A DNA stretch of 64,000 nt from Hymenobacter sp. BT559 (GCF_016427535.1 NZ_JAELXV010000006.1:124001-188000), one strand, 5' to 3'. Positions 48,823-58,609 are shown, numbered from the stretch's first letter. Numbers and translations: made by a program. The notes: generated by a model not told the origin, from the letters alone.

Positions 48823-50025
48823 ATGGCTGCTCCCGTTTCTGCCGTGCCCGTGGCGCCCCTTTCCTTCGACGACACGCGCATTGCGTTTGAAGCCAAATCC
48901 GATACCGAGCTGCGCAAAATGTACGCCCTGTTTGCGGCCATGAACAATGGCAGCTTGGTCAAGACGGGCGGCGGGCTCATGAAAACCGCCTTGAAATTCA
49001 GCCTACCCGGCACGAAGTTTTTAATTAAGCACTCGATTTTTAAGCAGTTCTGCGGCGGCGAAACCATTGAGGAGTGCAAGCCTGTGATTGCCGAGCTTGG
49101 CCGCTACCACATCGGCACCATCCTCGACTACTCGGTAGAGGGCACCGGCAACGACCAGAGCTTTGACCGCACCCGCGACGAGATTCTGGCCACCATCGCG
49201 CTCGCCGCCACTACGCCCAACATCCCATTTTCGGTGTTCAAGGTCACGGGCCTGATGGCCACCGAGCTGCTCGAAAAAACCCAGGCCGGCACTGCCCTCA
49301 CCGAAGCCGAGCAGGCGGCTTTTGAGCGCGGCCGCCAGCGCCTCGATGCCTTGTGCGCCAGCGCCCATCAGCACGGCGTGCGCCTGTTTGTGGATGCCGA
49401 GGAAAGCTGGTTTCAACAAACCATCGACGACCTAGCTGAGGATATGATGCGCCGCTACAACCAGGAGCGCGCTATTGTGTGGAATACTTACCAGCTTTAC
49501 CGCCACGACCGCCTCGACGCCCTGCAAGCTGCCCACGACCGTGCCGAGCAGGGCAACTACTACCTAGGGGTGAAGCTAGTACGCGGTGCCTATATGGAAA
49601 AAGAGGCCCGCACCGCCAAGCAGCGCGGCTACCAAAATCCCATCAACCCCAGTAAGCAGCACACCGACGACCTCTACAACGAGAGCCTGCGCTACTGCAT
49701 CGCCCACGTCGACCGCATCAGCCTGTGCGCGGGCACGCACAACGAGGCCAGCTCGCTGCTGCTCACGCAGTTGATGCAGGAAGTCGGCCTAGCTCCGCAA
49801 GACGAGCGCGTGTGGTTTGCCCAGCTCTATGGCATGAGCGATAACCTAAGCTACAACTTGGCCCACGCCGGCTACCACACGGCCAAGTACGTGCCCTACG
49901 GCCCCGTAGAGGCCGTGATGCCCTACCTGCTACGCCGCGCCGATGAGAACACTGCGATTGCGGGCCAAAGCAGCCGCGAATTCTTGCTGATTCAGCGCGA
50001 ACTACGCCGCCGCCAGGGTCGCTAG
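48823..50025 (+). CDS. Proline dehydrogenase
   Basis: 400 residues, the single-function form without the P5C dehydrogenase domain. It oxidises proline to pyrroline-5-carboxylate with FAD and passes electrons to the quinone pool. The barrel motifs are present: GVRLFVDAEESWFQQ, LGVKLVRGAYMEKEA, NPINPSKQHTDDLYN, LCAGTHNEASS, FAQLYGMSDNLSYNLA and VPYGPVEAVMPYLLRRADEN, the last holding the Arg pair that binds the proline carboxylate. Length and start (MAAPVSAVPVAPLSFDDTRI) fit Bacteroidota relatives. It diverges from the DAHP synthase gene. Confidence 0.96.
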   Translation: MAAPVSAVPVAPLSFDDTRIAFEAKSDTELRKMYALFAAMNNGSLVKTGGGLMKTALKFSLPGTKFLIKHSIFKQFCGGETIEECKPVIAELGRYHIGTILDYSVEGTGNDQSFDRTRDEILATIALAATTPNIPFSVFKVTGLMATELLEKTQAGTALTEAEQAAFERGRQRLDALCASAHQHGVRLFVDAEESWFQQTIDDLAEDMMRRYNQERAIVWNTYQLYRHDRLDALQAAHDRAEQGNYYLGVKLVRGAYMEKEARTAKQRGYQNPINPSKQHTDDLYNESLRYCIAHVDRISLCAGTHNEASSLLLTQLMQEVGLAPQDERVWFAQLYGMSDNLSYNLAHAGYHTAKYVPYGPVEAVMPYLLRRADENTAIAGQSSREFLLIQRELRRRQGR

Positions 50026-50243
50026 CCGGCCCCCTCGAAAAGTTTGGCAAGATTGCTGTGGGGCAGGGTGGTAGAGTTCTTTTGAGTTTCTGCGCGGGAA
50101 TTGCACTGGCTGGTTAGCTTCAATCCAGGAAATAGTGCGTCTGCGTACATACTCAACTATTTCGTTACTTTAGCAGCCTGCCACTCTCCCCTCCCACCCA
50201 CGGCTCCACGGCCCACCGAAGCTGCTTTCCCCTCACTTTTCGT

Positions 50244-50624
50244 ATGATTACTCGTCTTCGTCACTACCTTATTCGCTATGCCCGGCAGCAGGCCGGCACC
50301 GTCAGCTACCTCACACTGCTGCAAGAAACCGAATTGGGGTTGAACTTGGATATCTCGCACGAAAAATCGCGGCTCAATGAAATGCTCGCCGAAATTTCGA
50401 CGGAGGAACACGCCGCTGGCCGGCCGCTATTGAGCTCGTTGGTGCGCGTGCAAGGCTCTAAAGGCCAAGGCGATAATTTTTATAAGCTCTGCGAACGCCT
50501 AGGGTATGGCGAATGGCGCAGCTTGAAGCAAAACGAAGATTTTCTTAAAAGTTTGATAAAGGAGTGCCGCGAGTTTTGGAAAAAAGAAGCTAATTACACG
50601 CAGCACGTCCTCAATGAAGCTTAG
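50244..50624 (+). CDS. Hypothetical small protein
   Basis: 126 residues, not recognised. The protein is mainly helical, with a basic first helix (MITRLRHYLIRYARQQAGTV), a Thr/Leu-rich turn (YLTLLQETELGLNLDISHEK), and a Gly-poor core (MLAEISTEEHAAGRPLLSSL, VQGSKGQGDNFYKLCERLGY). It has no signal peptide or membrane helix. The region around VRVQGSKGQGDNFYKLCE resembles a stretch seen at the ends of some restriction-linked and unknown Bacteroidota proteins, but I cannot support that. GC is near 50%, a little lower than its neighbours. A strong terminator follows. Confidence 0.75.
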   Translation: MITRLRHYLIRYARQQAGTVSYLTLLQETELGLNLDISHEKSRLNEMLAEISTEEHAAGRPLLSSLVRVQGSKGQGDNFYKLCERLGYGEWRSLKQNEDFLKSLIKECREFWKKEANYTQHVLNEA

Positions 50625-50664
50625 CGCCCGGCCACTTGCTAGGTAGTACCTAGTAACCTGCAAG

Positions 50665-50696
50665 AAAGCCCTGACCTAGCGTTAGGGCTTTTTTTT
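50665..50696 (+). terminator. Rho-independent terminator
   Basis: AAGCCCT at 50666-50672 pairs with AGGGCTT at 50684-50690, followed by a run of T to 50696. It ends the small unknown gene. Confidence 0.85.
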
Positions 50697-50834
50697 GTGC
50701 CTTAGGACTAGTGCTGGCCTAACATCTGTTAGCCCGCAACAACTGACAACGCAACCCACATTCAGCTTGCCCCGTTAATTCAGCCGAAGCCAGCCATATC
50801 GGGCTGGTTACTTTCCACCCAATCCACCTTCGCC

Positions 50835-51782
50835 ATGAATACTAACGATGCAAACAATCCGATGAATAGCGGCACCGGCGCCGGCGCTAACTACGGCTCT
50901 AGCAACACCGGCACCGGCCTTGGCAACAGCGGCCTGACCAGCAACGAAAGCACTAGCTACAATGCTGGCACCGACTACAGCAGCGCCACGGGCGGCTCGA
51001 CCTCGTCGTCGGCTACCGAACTTGATTCTACTACGGGCTCGCCCCTCTCTACTACCTCGCCTACGACACCTACCAATGCTGCTGGCTCGGACAGCCGCCC
51101 CGGCGACGATTACAGCGCTACCGCTAAAGGTGCCGCAGTAGCCGGCACCGCTGGTGCCGCAGTAGGCCGTGGCGTTGATGCCGTGCAAAACACGACTGAC
51201 CGCGCCGCCCACGCTGTGAAAGATGCTTTCACTGGCGAAAATGATAGCTACGATGGTGACTATCGCGAAGGCAGCACCACGAGCGGTATTTTCCGCGACC
51301 GCAGCAGCGCCGAAAAGGCTTACCAGTCGCTGCACGAGCGTGGCTACCACAAAGACGATGTACACCTGATGATGTCGGACGAGACGCGTGACCGCCATTT
51401 CGGTGACAACGCGGAGCACACGGAGCTAGGTGACAAGGCCATGGAAGGTGCGGGCGTAGGCTCGGCCATCGGTGGCACGGCTGGCGCTATCATTGGCGCT
51501 ATCGCTGCTATTGGTACGTCGGTAGCTCTGCCGGGCCTAGGTCTCATTATTGCTGGCCCGCTGGCAGCAGCGCTGGCTGGTGCTGGTGCTGGTGGCCTCA
51601 CGGGTGGCCTAGTAGGCGCCCTTGTAGGCTCGGGCATTCCTGAGGAGCACGCTACCGAATACGAAGAAGGCATCAAGAATGGCGGTATTGTAATGGGCGT
51701 GAAACCCCGCAATGCCGAAGATGCTAAGTACTTCGAAGAGCAGTTCCGTAGCAACGATGCCGACAAAGTATACCGCTACTAA
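50835..51782 (+). CDS. Stress-type protein with glycine-zipper domain (YflT/GsiB-like)
   Basis: 315 residues. The first 100 or so are of low complexity (Asn, Gly, Ser, Thr; for example NSGTGAGANYGSSNTGTGLG) and probably unfolded. A heat-stress YflT-type domain follows (GIFRDRSSAEKAYQSLHERG, HKDDVHLMMSDETRDRHFGD). Then comes a hydrophobic Gly/Ala zipper (GGTAGAIIGAIAAIGTSVAL, AAALAGAGAGGLTGGLVGAL) and a final GIPEEHATEYEEGIKNGGIV, which closes the domain. Proteins of this build are made under general stress in Bacteroidota; the zipper may insert into or lie on the membrane. Its own terminator follows. Confidence 0.87.
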   Translation: MNTNDANNPMNSGTGAGANYGSSNTGTGLGNSGLTSNESTSYNAGTDYSSATGGSTSSSATELDSTTGSPLSTTSPTTPTNAAGSDSRPGDDYSATAKGAAVAGTAGAAVGRGVDAVQNTTDRAAHAVKDAFTGENDSYDGDYREGSTTSGIFRDRSSAEKAYQSLHERGYHKDDVHLMMSDETRDRHFGDNAEHTELGDKAMEGAGVGSAIGGTAGAIIGAIAAIGTSVALPGLGLIIAGPLAAALAGAGAGGLTGGLVGALVGSGIPEEHATEYEEGIKNGGIVMGVKPRNAEDAKYFEEQFRSNDADKVYRY

Positions 51783-51805
51783 GCGGCTCGGCTTCTTCTT
51801 TAATA

Positions 51806-51838
51806 AAAAGCTCTCCCCTACCGGGGAGGGCTTTTTTT
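51806..51838 (+). terminator. Rho-independent terminator
   Basis: AAGCTCTCCCC pairs with GGGGAGGGCTT around the loop TACC (one mismatch), followed by seven T. It ends the stress protein gene. Confidence 0.88.
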
Positions 51839-52143
51839 GTGACTGTCAGTCAAGCAATAGGTGGCTCTCTCATGTGATAGCTGCAACGGTCAGCCTACTT
51901 AGGCGTCCCTTGGTCCTGCACTTATCCTATCCCACCCGTGTTCACTCAGCAGCGTAGCTGCTTGTAAATGAATTATTAATGAATGCACCGACTACCGCTA
52001 GGTTGGTAAAAAGTTTATTCTTCTAATTTCTGGCCTGCCCACAACCATTCCGATAAAAATCAGTTTTAGTACAAAATTCGGGCGTTGGGTGCAGGGCTTT
52101 TATACTTCAGAAACCCCTAGGGTACGGGTTTTCAGGATAACAT
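51839..52143. other. 305-base gap before the efflux genes
   Basis: No gene. It is richer in A and T than its surroundings between 51960 and 52080 and should carry the promoter of the RND efflux operon. I see no operator-like inverted repeat and no regulator gene next to it. One CCTAGG lies at about 52117. Confidence 0.4.
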
Positions 52144-55100
52144 ATGTGGATAGTAAGACTAGCGCTGGCACGGCCCTACACCTTCGTGGTGATGTCGCTG
52201 CTGATTTTGATTGGGGGCATACTGACGATTCAGCGTATGGCGGTGGATATCTTCCCCGACATCCCCATTCCGGTAGTGGGCATTGTATGGACTTACAATG
52301 GCATCGCCCCGGAGGAGATGAACCAGCGCATCGTGGTACCGGTGCAGCGCTCCATCACTACGACCGTTAACAATGTTGAACACCTAGAAAGCCAAAGCCT
52401 GAAGGGAATTGGCATGATTAAGGTATTCTTCCAGCCGGGCACCAACCCCGACGCAGGCGTAGCCCAGCTCACGGCTATCACGCAGACCTTGCTGCGGGTG
52501 TTGCCGCCGGGTATCACGCCGCCGCTCATTATTCGCTATTCGGCTTCTAACGTGCCAATTGCGCAAACCTCGCTGAGTAGTGAAACCCTAGGTGAGTCGG
52601 ACCTCTTCGACGCGGCCAATGCGTTCATTCGGCCCGGCCTGGCGGTGGTGCAAGGCGCCTCGGTGCTGCTGCCCAACGGCGGTAAGCCCAAGCAGATAAT
52701 GGTGGACCTCGACCCCGTGAAGCTGGCCGGTAAAAACCTGAGCGGCAACGACGTGGTGAACACGCTACTGGCCCAAAACGTGATTATTCCGGCTGGCTCG
52801 GCCAAAATCGGCTCCCGTGAGTACGACGTGCGCCTCAACTCTAGTCCCGAAGCCATCGCTACGCTCAACGACTTACCCATCAAGACGGTGGAGGGTACCA
52901 CGGTGTACATCCGCGATGTGGCGTTTGTGCACGAGGGCGCGGCGGTGCAGCAAAACGTGGTGCGCCAAAACGGCCGCCGCACGGCTATTATTCCGATTCT
53001 AAAAAGCGGCTCGGCCTCCACACTGGCCATTATTGATAAGATTAAGCAGGTGCTGCCTAACATTCAGGCCAATGCTCCCCCCGGTCTGAACATCAAGCTC
53101 CTGTTTGACCAGTCTTTCTTCGTGCGGGCCAGCATCAAGGGTGTTATCATCGAGGCCAGCATTGCGGCGGGCCTCACGGCGCTCATGATTCTGTTGTTTC
53201 TGGGCTCATGGCGCTCGACGCTAATTATCGCCATCAGCATTCCGCTCTCGATTCTGGTCAGCATCATTGTCATGAATATTCTGGGCCAGACCCTGAATAT
53301 TATGACCCTAGGTGGCCTCTCGTTGGCCGTGGGCATCCTGGTCGATGACGCGACGGTAGAAATCGAGAACATCCACCGCAACATGGGCCAGAAAAAAGGC
53401 CTCAAACGCAGTATTCTGGATGGGGCGCAGCAGATTGCAACGCCCGCGCTAGTGGCCACGCTGGCCATTTGCATTGTGTTTGTACCAGTGTTTTTCCTAG
53501 GTGGGGTAGCGTCGGCCATTTTCGCTCCGCTCGCTACGGCGGTTATTTTCGCCATGCTGGCCTCCTACATCCTCAGCCGGACACTGGTGCCGACGCTCGT
53601 GATGTACTTGCTGCGCAAAGAACTGCCTATTTACCACGCCCAGGAAGAAGAGGAGGTGCCAAGCGCCCACTTCCGCAACGGCCGCGAAGTGCCGCAGCAC
53701 GAGCGCGACCTAGCGCGCCTGCGCCGCCAGCAGTTTGAGAAAGAGCACCCCAGCGGCACCCCCGAAGAGGAAGCCGAAGAGCCCATCACTGATGCCGAGC
53801 GCAAGGCTGCCGATGGCATCACTAAAAGCTGGGTGTGGCGCTTGCACACGGCGTTTGAGCACCAATTTGAGAAATTCCGGGCTGTTTATACCAGCGCGCT
53901 CGACTGGGCCCTGGACAACCGTAAGAAGGTAGTCACGGCCTTCGCGGTGCTGTTTATCGGCTCGCTGGGGCTATATCCCTTCATTGGGCAAAATTTCTTC
54001 CCAACGGTAGATGCGGGCCAGTTACGCCTGCACATTCGGGTGCCAACCGGCACGCGAGTCGAGGAAACTGAGCAGCGCTTTCGGCAGGTAGAGGAGGTTA
54101 TCAAGCAGGTAATTCCGAAAGACGAGCTGGATTTGGTACTAGATAATATTGGCCTGCCGGCCATTCCGATTAACCTCATTCTCAGCGATAACCCCACCAT
54201 CGGGGCGGGCGATGGCGAGATATTGGTGAGCATGCACGAGGAGCACGGCCCCACGGGTGAGTACATCGAAGAAATTCGGCGGCGCATCCATAAGCAGTAC
54301 CCCGACTTGATTATCTTCTTTCAGCCGGCCGACATTGTCAATCAGACGCTGAACTTCGGCTTGCCCGCGCCCATCGATATTCAAGTGTCGGGCCGCGATA
54401 AGGCCGCTAATAAGCGCATTGCCGAGGAGCTGAGCAAGAAAGTCAGCGCCGTATCGGGTGTGGTCGATGCCTTTGTGTACCAGGCTTTCGACCAGCCACA
54501 GATTCGCCTTGACATCGACCGGGTGCGGGCGCAACAGGCTGGCCTCACGCAGCGCGACATTGCCAACAACGTACTGGTCAACCTCTCTTCGAGCACCCAA
54601 ACCAACCCCAACCAGTGGCTGAATCCGCAAAACGGCGTGAGCTACACCGTGGCCGTGCAAACTCCTCCGCGTGACCTCTCAACTACCGACGCGCTGGGCA
54701 ACATCACCGTAACTGGTGCCACGCAGCCTAGCCCGCAGCTGCTCACCAGCTTTGCCCAACTGCGCCGCACCGAAACCACTGCCGTGGCCTCGGACTACAA
54801 TATTCAGCGCACTGTGGATGTGTACGCCAGCGTGAGCCAGCGCGACCTAGGCGGCGTAAGCGGCGACATTCGCAAAATCATAGCGGCGGCGCAGAAGGAA
54901 GCACCCAAGGGCACGACCATTACCCTGCGCGGGCAGTCGGAGTCGATGCGGACTTCCTTTATCGGCCTAGGGCTGGGCGTAGCGGGTGCTATTCTGCTGG
55001 TTTACCTGCTGATGGCAGTAAATTTTCAGAGCTGGCTCGACCCGCTCATCATTATCACAGCGCTACCGGGCGCGTTGGCGGGCATCCTCTGGATGCTCTT

Positions 55101-55494
55101 CATCACTCAAACCACCCTCAGTGTACCGGCCCTCATGGGTGCCATCATGTGTATCGGGGTGGCCACAGCCAACTCGATTCTACTTGTCACGTTCGCCAAC
55201 GAGCGCCGCGAAGAAGAGCCCGACCTCGACCCGCGCGATGCGGCCCTCGACGCTGGCTTCACCCGTCTGCGCCCGGTACTAATGACGGCCCTGGCCATGA
55301 TTATCGGTCTATTACCTATGTCTTTAGGCATGGGCGAGGGCGGTGAGCAAAACGCCCCCCTAGGTCGCGCCGTGATTGGCGGCCTGACACTAGCCACAAT
55401 AACAACCTTGTTTTTTGTGCCGATTATGTTCTCTTATTTGAAGAAAAAAGAGGAGCAACCAGCAGAGGCAGAAGCACAGGCACAAGCAGCGTAA
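52144..55494 (+). CDS. RND efflux permease (inner-membrane pump)
   Basis: 1116 residues, twelve membrane segments and two large periplasmic loops, as in AcrB-like pumps of the HAE group. The proton-relay Asp pair in helix 4 is seen in GILVDDATVEIENIHRN (about residue 400), and PALMGAIMCIGVATANSILL and LGRAVIGGLTLATITTLFFV mark the second half. Between helix 6 and helix 7, residues about 492-560 form a very acidic and charged loop (EEEEVPS, EEEAEEP) not found in standard AcrB. It is the first gene of a permease-adaptor-outer-membrane order. Substrates could be drugs, dyes or detergents. The ending is Ala/Glu/Gln-rich. Confidence 0.96.
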   Translation: MWIVRLALARPYTFVVMSLLILIGGILTIQRMAVDIFPDIPIPVVGIVWTYNGIAPEEMNQRIVVPVQRSITTTVNNVEHLESQSLKGIGMIKVFFQPGTNPDAGVAQLTAITQTLLRVLPPGITPPLIIRYSASNVPIAQTSLSSETLGESDLFDAANAFIRPGLAVVQGASVLLPNGGKPKQIMVDLDPVKLAGKNLSGNDVVNTLLAQNVIIPAGSAKIGSREYDVRLNSSPEAIATLNDLPIKTVEGTTVYIRDVAFVHEGAAVQQNVVRQNGRRTAIIPILKSGSASTLAIIDKIKQVLPNIQANAPPGLNIKLLFDQSFFVRASIKGVIIEASIAAGLTALMILLFLGSWRSTLIIAISIPLSILVSIIVMNILGQTLNIMTLGGLSLAVGILVDDATVEIENIHRNMGQKKGLKRSILDGAQQIATPALVATLAICIVFVPVFFLGGVASAIFAPLATAVIFAMLASYILSRTLVPTLVMYLLRKELPIYHAQEEEEVPSAHFRNGREVPQHERDLARLRRQQFEKEHPSGTPEEEAEEPITDAERKAADGITKSWVWRLHTAFEHQFEKFRAVYTSALDWALDNRKKVVTAFAVLFIGSLGLYPFIGQNFFPTVDAGQLRLHIRVPTGTRVEETEQRFRQVEEVIKQVIPKDELDLVLDNIGLPAIPINLILSDNPTIGAGDGEILVSMHEEHGPTGEYIEEIRRRIHKQYPDLIIFFQPADIVNQTLNFGLPAPIDIQVSGRDKAANKRIAEELSKKVSAVSGVVDAFVYQAFDQPQIRLDIDRVRAQQAGLTQRDIANNVLVNLSSSTQTNPNQWLNPQNGVSYTVAVQTPPRDLSTTDALGNITVTGATQPSPQLLTSFAQLRRTETTAVASDYNIQRTVDVYASVSQRDLGGVSGDIRKIIAAAQKEAPKGTTITLRGQSESMRTSFIGLGLGVAGAILLVYLLMAVNFQSWLDPLIIITALPGALAGILWMLFITQTTLSVPALMGAIMCIGVATANSILLVTFANERREEEPDLDPRDAALDAGFTRLRPVLMTALAMIIGLLPMSLGMGEGGEQNAPLGRAVIGGLTLATITTLFFVPIMFSYLKKKEEQPAEAEAQAQAA

Positions 55495-55498
55495 TGCC

Positions 55499-55536
55499 TC
55501 TCCCCGTGCCCTCCTCAAAAAGAGGACATGGGGAGA
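55499..55536. terminator. Weak hairpin between permease and adaptor genes
   Basis: CTCCCCGTGCCCTC pairs imperfectly with GAGGACATGGGGAG, around CAAAAA. There is no T run. It may be an internal attenuator or a processing site rather than a terminator, as the next gene clearly belongs to the same unit. Confidence 0.35.
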
Positions 55537-55589
55537 TGATACTTACCACGCCTGCTCACGCTACTATAGTTTATAAGTAATCCATCTGA

Positions 55590-56786
55590 ATGTCAACCGA
55601 AGAACGAAATAGCGGCAGTGGTCGCTTCTGGCTGCTTATTATTATTGCCTTAGTTGTATTTGCGGGGCTGTTTGTGCTGGGTTGGCTGCCGCGCCACCGC
55701 CAAAACACCGCGCGCGACGAAGAAAAGCAGGAGCAACTGACGGCCAAGCCCGTCGTGACGGTGCAGCCTGCTAAAGCCGCCCCCGACACCACCAGCGTAA
55801 CGCTGCCTGCCGACCTGCGCTCGCAGCACGAAACCGAGTTGTTTGCCCGCGTCAATGGCTTTGTGCAGAGTTGGAAGGCTGACATCGGCCAACACGTGCG
55901 GCGGGGCCAGGTGCTGGCTACCATCACCACGCCCGAGCTCGACCAGCAGATAGCGCAGGCCCAAGCCAACTTGGCACTGGCCCGCACCTCATTTGGCCGC
56001 TTGCAGAGCGTGACGCTGCCCGGTGCTATTTCGAAGCAGGAACTAGATGCCGGCCAAGCGCAGTATCTCGCACAGCAAGCCGTGGTGAAGCAGTTGCAAG
56101 CCCAGCGTTCGTTTAGGCAGGTAATCGCGCCTTTCAATGGCACTGTGACCCAACGCAATGTGGATGTGGGCACACTCGTAACGGGGGGCAACGCTACTGG
56201 CTCGCAGCTCTTTAAGGTAGAGCAAACCGACACGCTCCGCGCCTTCGTGGATGTGCCGCAGAACTTCGTACCCAGCATCAAACGGGGCTTGTCGGCCAGC
56301 ATCATCGTGCCCGAATTTCCAAACAAGCCTTTCAAAGGAATTGTGGCCCGCGATGCCGAAGCCCTCGACCCACAAACCCGCACCCTACGCACCGAAGTGC
56401 GCCTGCCCAACCGCAAAGGCCAACTGCGCCCCGGCACCTACGGCCAGGTACGCTTCAAGCTGCCACAAACTGCGCCCACTGTCCTTATCTCGGCCAACGC
56501 ACTGGTACCCAGCGGCACCGAGCAGAAAGTAGCGGTAGTGCAAGATGGTAAAGTTCACTACCAAAACATCGTGGTCAGCCGCGATTTTGGCGCGAATCTC
56601 GAAGTCAGCCAAGGGCTGAAAGGTGGCGAAATGCTGGTTATCAACCCCGGTGAAAACCTCACCGAAGGCCTCGAAGTAGGTACCAAGCTAGCCGAGGCAC
56701 CTAAGAAACCCGCTGGCCCGGCACCCGCCGCACCGCGTCCTAACGACCCCGACGCGCCACGCGTGTCGTCGCCGCTGGGCAAGTAA
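55590..56786 (+). CDS. RND efflux periplasmic adaptor (membrane fusion protein)
   Basis: 398 residues. One N-terminal membrane anchor (LLIIIALVVFAGLFVLGWLP), then the lipoyl half-motif (HETELFARVNGFVQSWKADI, GQHVRRGQVLATITTPELDQ), a short helical hairpin (AQAQANLALARTSFGRLQSV, KQELDAGQAQYLAQQAVVKQ), the second lipoyl half (APFNGTVTQRNVDVGTLVTG) and the beta-barrel and proximal domains (TEVRLPNRKGQLRPGTYGQV). It links the inner-membrane pump to the outer-membrane channel in the same operon. The C-terminal Pro/Ala-rich tail is not conserved. It follows the permease gene by 95 bases. Confidence 0.95.
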   Translation: MSTEERNSGSGRFWLLIIIALVVFAGLFVLGWLPRHRQNTARDEEKQEQLTAKPVVTVQPAKAAPDTTSVTLPADLRSQHETELFARVNGFVQSWKADIGQHVRRGQVLATITTPELDQQIAQAQANLALARTSFGRLQSVTLPGAISKQELDAGQAQYLAQQAVVKQLQAQRSFRQVIAPFNGTVTQRNVDVGTLVTGGNATGSQLFKVEQTDTLRAFVDVPQNFVPSIKRGLSASIIVPEFPNKPFKGIVARDAEALDPQTRTLRTEVRLPNRKGQLRPGTYGQVRFKLPQTAPTVLISANALVPSGTEQKVAVVQDGKVHYQNIVVSRDFGANLEVSQGLKGGEMLVINPGENLTEGLEVGTKLAEAPKKPAGPAPAAPRPNDPDAPRVSSPLGK

Positions 56787-56809
56787 TTTATTTATCGCTG
56801 ACTATTGTT

Positions 56810-56892
56810 TGTCATTGCGAGCGCAGCGAAGCAATCGCACCCGAGCGGCACGGCTGAATAGATGTGATTGCTTCGCTACGCTCGCAATGACA
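56810..56892. repeat. Interspersed hairpin repeat, family A
   Basis: TGTCATTGCGAGCGCAGCGA at 56810 pairs with the bases ending CTACGCTCGCAATGACA at 56892; arms are about 27 bp with one mismatch. It lies between the adaptor and the outer-membrane factor genes of the efflux operon. Related: 2437-2531 and 9335-9411. Confidence 0.8.
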
Positions 56893-56932
56893 GACGCTTG
56901 TCTAGCGGAATACCTTAGAATAGACTATCTGA

Positions 56933-58459
56933 ATGCGTACCCCTCTTATTTTATTAGGCTTAACCCTAGGTGGCTGCGCAGCCACGCGCTATCACTACGA
57001 CCCGCCTACCCAGGCCATCCCCACGGCCTGGAAAAATGCGCATCCAGCCGACTCCCTAGGTCGCATTCAGCCCGAGCGTCCCGTAGCTGCGCCCACCGAA
57101 GCCCCGCCGCAGTTGAGCCAAACCCCAGCCGCCGGGCCATGGTGGGCGGTGTTTAACGATACGACCCTAACTCGACTCGAAACCCAGGCTAATGCGCTCA
57201 ACTTCAGCACGCGGGCGGCGATAGCACGAGTTGAGCAGGCGCGAGCGCAGCTGCGCATTGCCGACGCTCAGCGGGCGCCGGTAGTGGCTATTGCGCCCTC
57301 CACGTACTACTCGCAGCTGTCGGCGCTGCGGCCCCGGCAGGCGTCGGCCATTCCGGCTGTGGCGGTCAATCAGAACCAGTTTTATGTGCCCGTCAATGTC
57401 AACTACGAGGTAGACCTCTGGGGCCGGCTGCGACGCAACGCTCAGGCCGCTACCGCCAACCTGCAAGCCACTGAAGACGACGAGCAAGCCGTGCGCCTGA
57501 CTGTGGCCGCCGACGCCGCTAACGCCTATTTTAGTCTGCGCGGCCTCGATGCTGAGTTATTGGTACTCGATAGCGCCCGCCAGGCTCGCCGCTACAACGT
57601 GCAACTCACTAGTGCCCGTTTCAAGGCCGGTGTGGACAATGAAATCGGTGTGCGCCGTTCCGAAACTGAACTGGCCAACGTAGAAGCCAGCGCGGTGGAG
57701 CTGCGTCGCCAGCGTGCGGGCCTAGTGGCTTCGCTCTCGACCCTGACTGGCCGTCCGGCAAGCAGCTTCGTGCTGCCCTCGGTGCAGTCCGATTCGGTAG
57801 GCCCGGTTATTCCGATACCCGACCAACGCCAGGTGCCAGCCACGCCGCCCGGCCCGCTGCTGCCCACGGCGCCCATCATTCCGGCCAACGTGCCGGCCCA
57901 GCTACTCGCCCGCCGCCCCGACCTGCGCCGCGCCGAGCGCCTCACCGCCGCCGCCGACCTGCGAGCTAAGTCTGCCCGCCTGGCCCGCCTGCCCACACTT
58001 CAGCTCAACGGCTATATCGGCCCCCAAACCACCAACGTCGGTGACCTTCCCAAGCTAGCCAATGCCTATACCTACTATGTGGGCGGCGGCTTCAATATTC
58101 CCATTTTTGACGGCGGCCGCCTGCGCGGCAATCAGCAGCTAGCCGAGGCTCAGACTAATGAGGTGGTAGCTAATTTCCGCAATCTTACCCTCACCGCCTA
58201 CGAGGAAGTTGAAACCGCCCTAGCCGACGTGGCGAGCAGCCAAGCCCAACTAGCCGCCCAGCAGCGTGCCCTGCGCGCGGCTCGCCTCGCTGGCCGCCTC
58301 ACGCTAGAGCGCTATCGCCGCGGCCTCACCGACTACTTCGCCGTGGTCGATGCCGACCGCCAAACTCTCGATGCCGCCCGCCTCGTAGTGCAAACCCAAA
58401 CCACGCAGCTTCGCGCCGCTGTGCAGCTAGTGCGCACCCTAGGTGGCGGCTGGCAATAA
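56933..58459 (+). CDS. Efflux outer-membrane channel lipoprotein (NodT/TolC-like)
   Basis: 508 residues with a lipoprotein signal (MRTPLILLGLTLGGC). Two outer-membrane efflux protein repeats are present: WWAVFNDTTLTRLETQANAL and TRAAIARVEQARAQLRIADA, then YEVDLWGRLRRNAQAATANL in the first half; LLARRPDLRRAERLTAAADL and GGGFNIPIFDGGRLRGNQQL in the second. These are the standard motifs of the NodT-type channels that partner RND pumps. It completes the tripartite system with the two genes before it. A terminator-like hairpin follows at 58577. Confidence 0.95.
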   Translation: MRTPLILLGLTLGGCAATRYHYDPPTQAIPTAWKNAHPADSLGRIQPERPVAAPTEAPPQLSQTPAAGPWWAVFNDTTLTRLETQANALNFSTRAAIARVEQARAQLRIADAQRAPVVAIAPSTYYSQLSALRPRQASAIPAVAVNQNQFYVPVNVNYEVDLWGRLRRNAQAATANLQATEDDEQAVRLTVAADAANAYFSLRGLDAELLVLDSARQARRYNVQLTSARFKAGVDNEIGVRRSETELANVEASAVELRRQRAGLVASLSTLTGRPASSFVLPSVQSDSVGPVIPIPDQRQVPATPPGPLLPTAPIIPANVPAQLLARRPDLRRAERLTAAADLRAKSARLARLPTLQLNGYIGPQTTNVGDLPKLANAYTYYVGGGFNIPIFDGGRLRGNQQLAEAQTNEVVANFRNLTLTAYEEVETALADVASSQAQLAAQQRALRAARLAGRLTLERYRRGLTDYFAVVDADRQTLDAARLVVQTQTTQLRAAVQLVRTLGGGWQ

Positions 58460-58576
58460 CGCGCACAGTAGTCATAGCTGGCCACAGTTTAGCGCGGCAC
58501 CTGTTGGCCAATCCATAGGAACAGTCTCCGGACTGCTACCTCCACTGCACAAAATCGCTACTTCTCTGTTGTCTCC

Positions 58577-58604
58577 GCGCCGGGCCACCCGCCCGGCGCT
58601 TTTG
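58577..58604 (+). terminator. GC-rich hairpin before the ABC exporter gene
   Basis: GCGCCGGGC (58577-58585) pairs perfectly with GCCCGGCGC (58591-58599), followed by four T. It probably ends the efflux operon, but stands only six bases before the next ATG, so it would also shape the leader of the ABC gene. Confidence 0.6.
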
Positions 58605-58609
58605 CGTTT

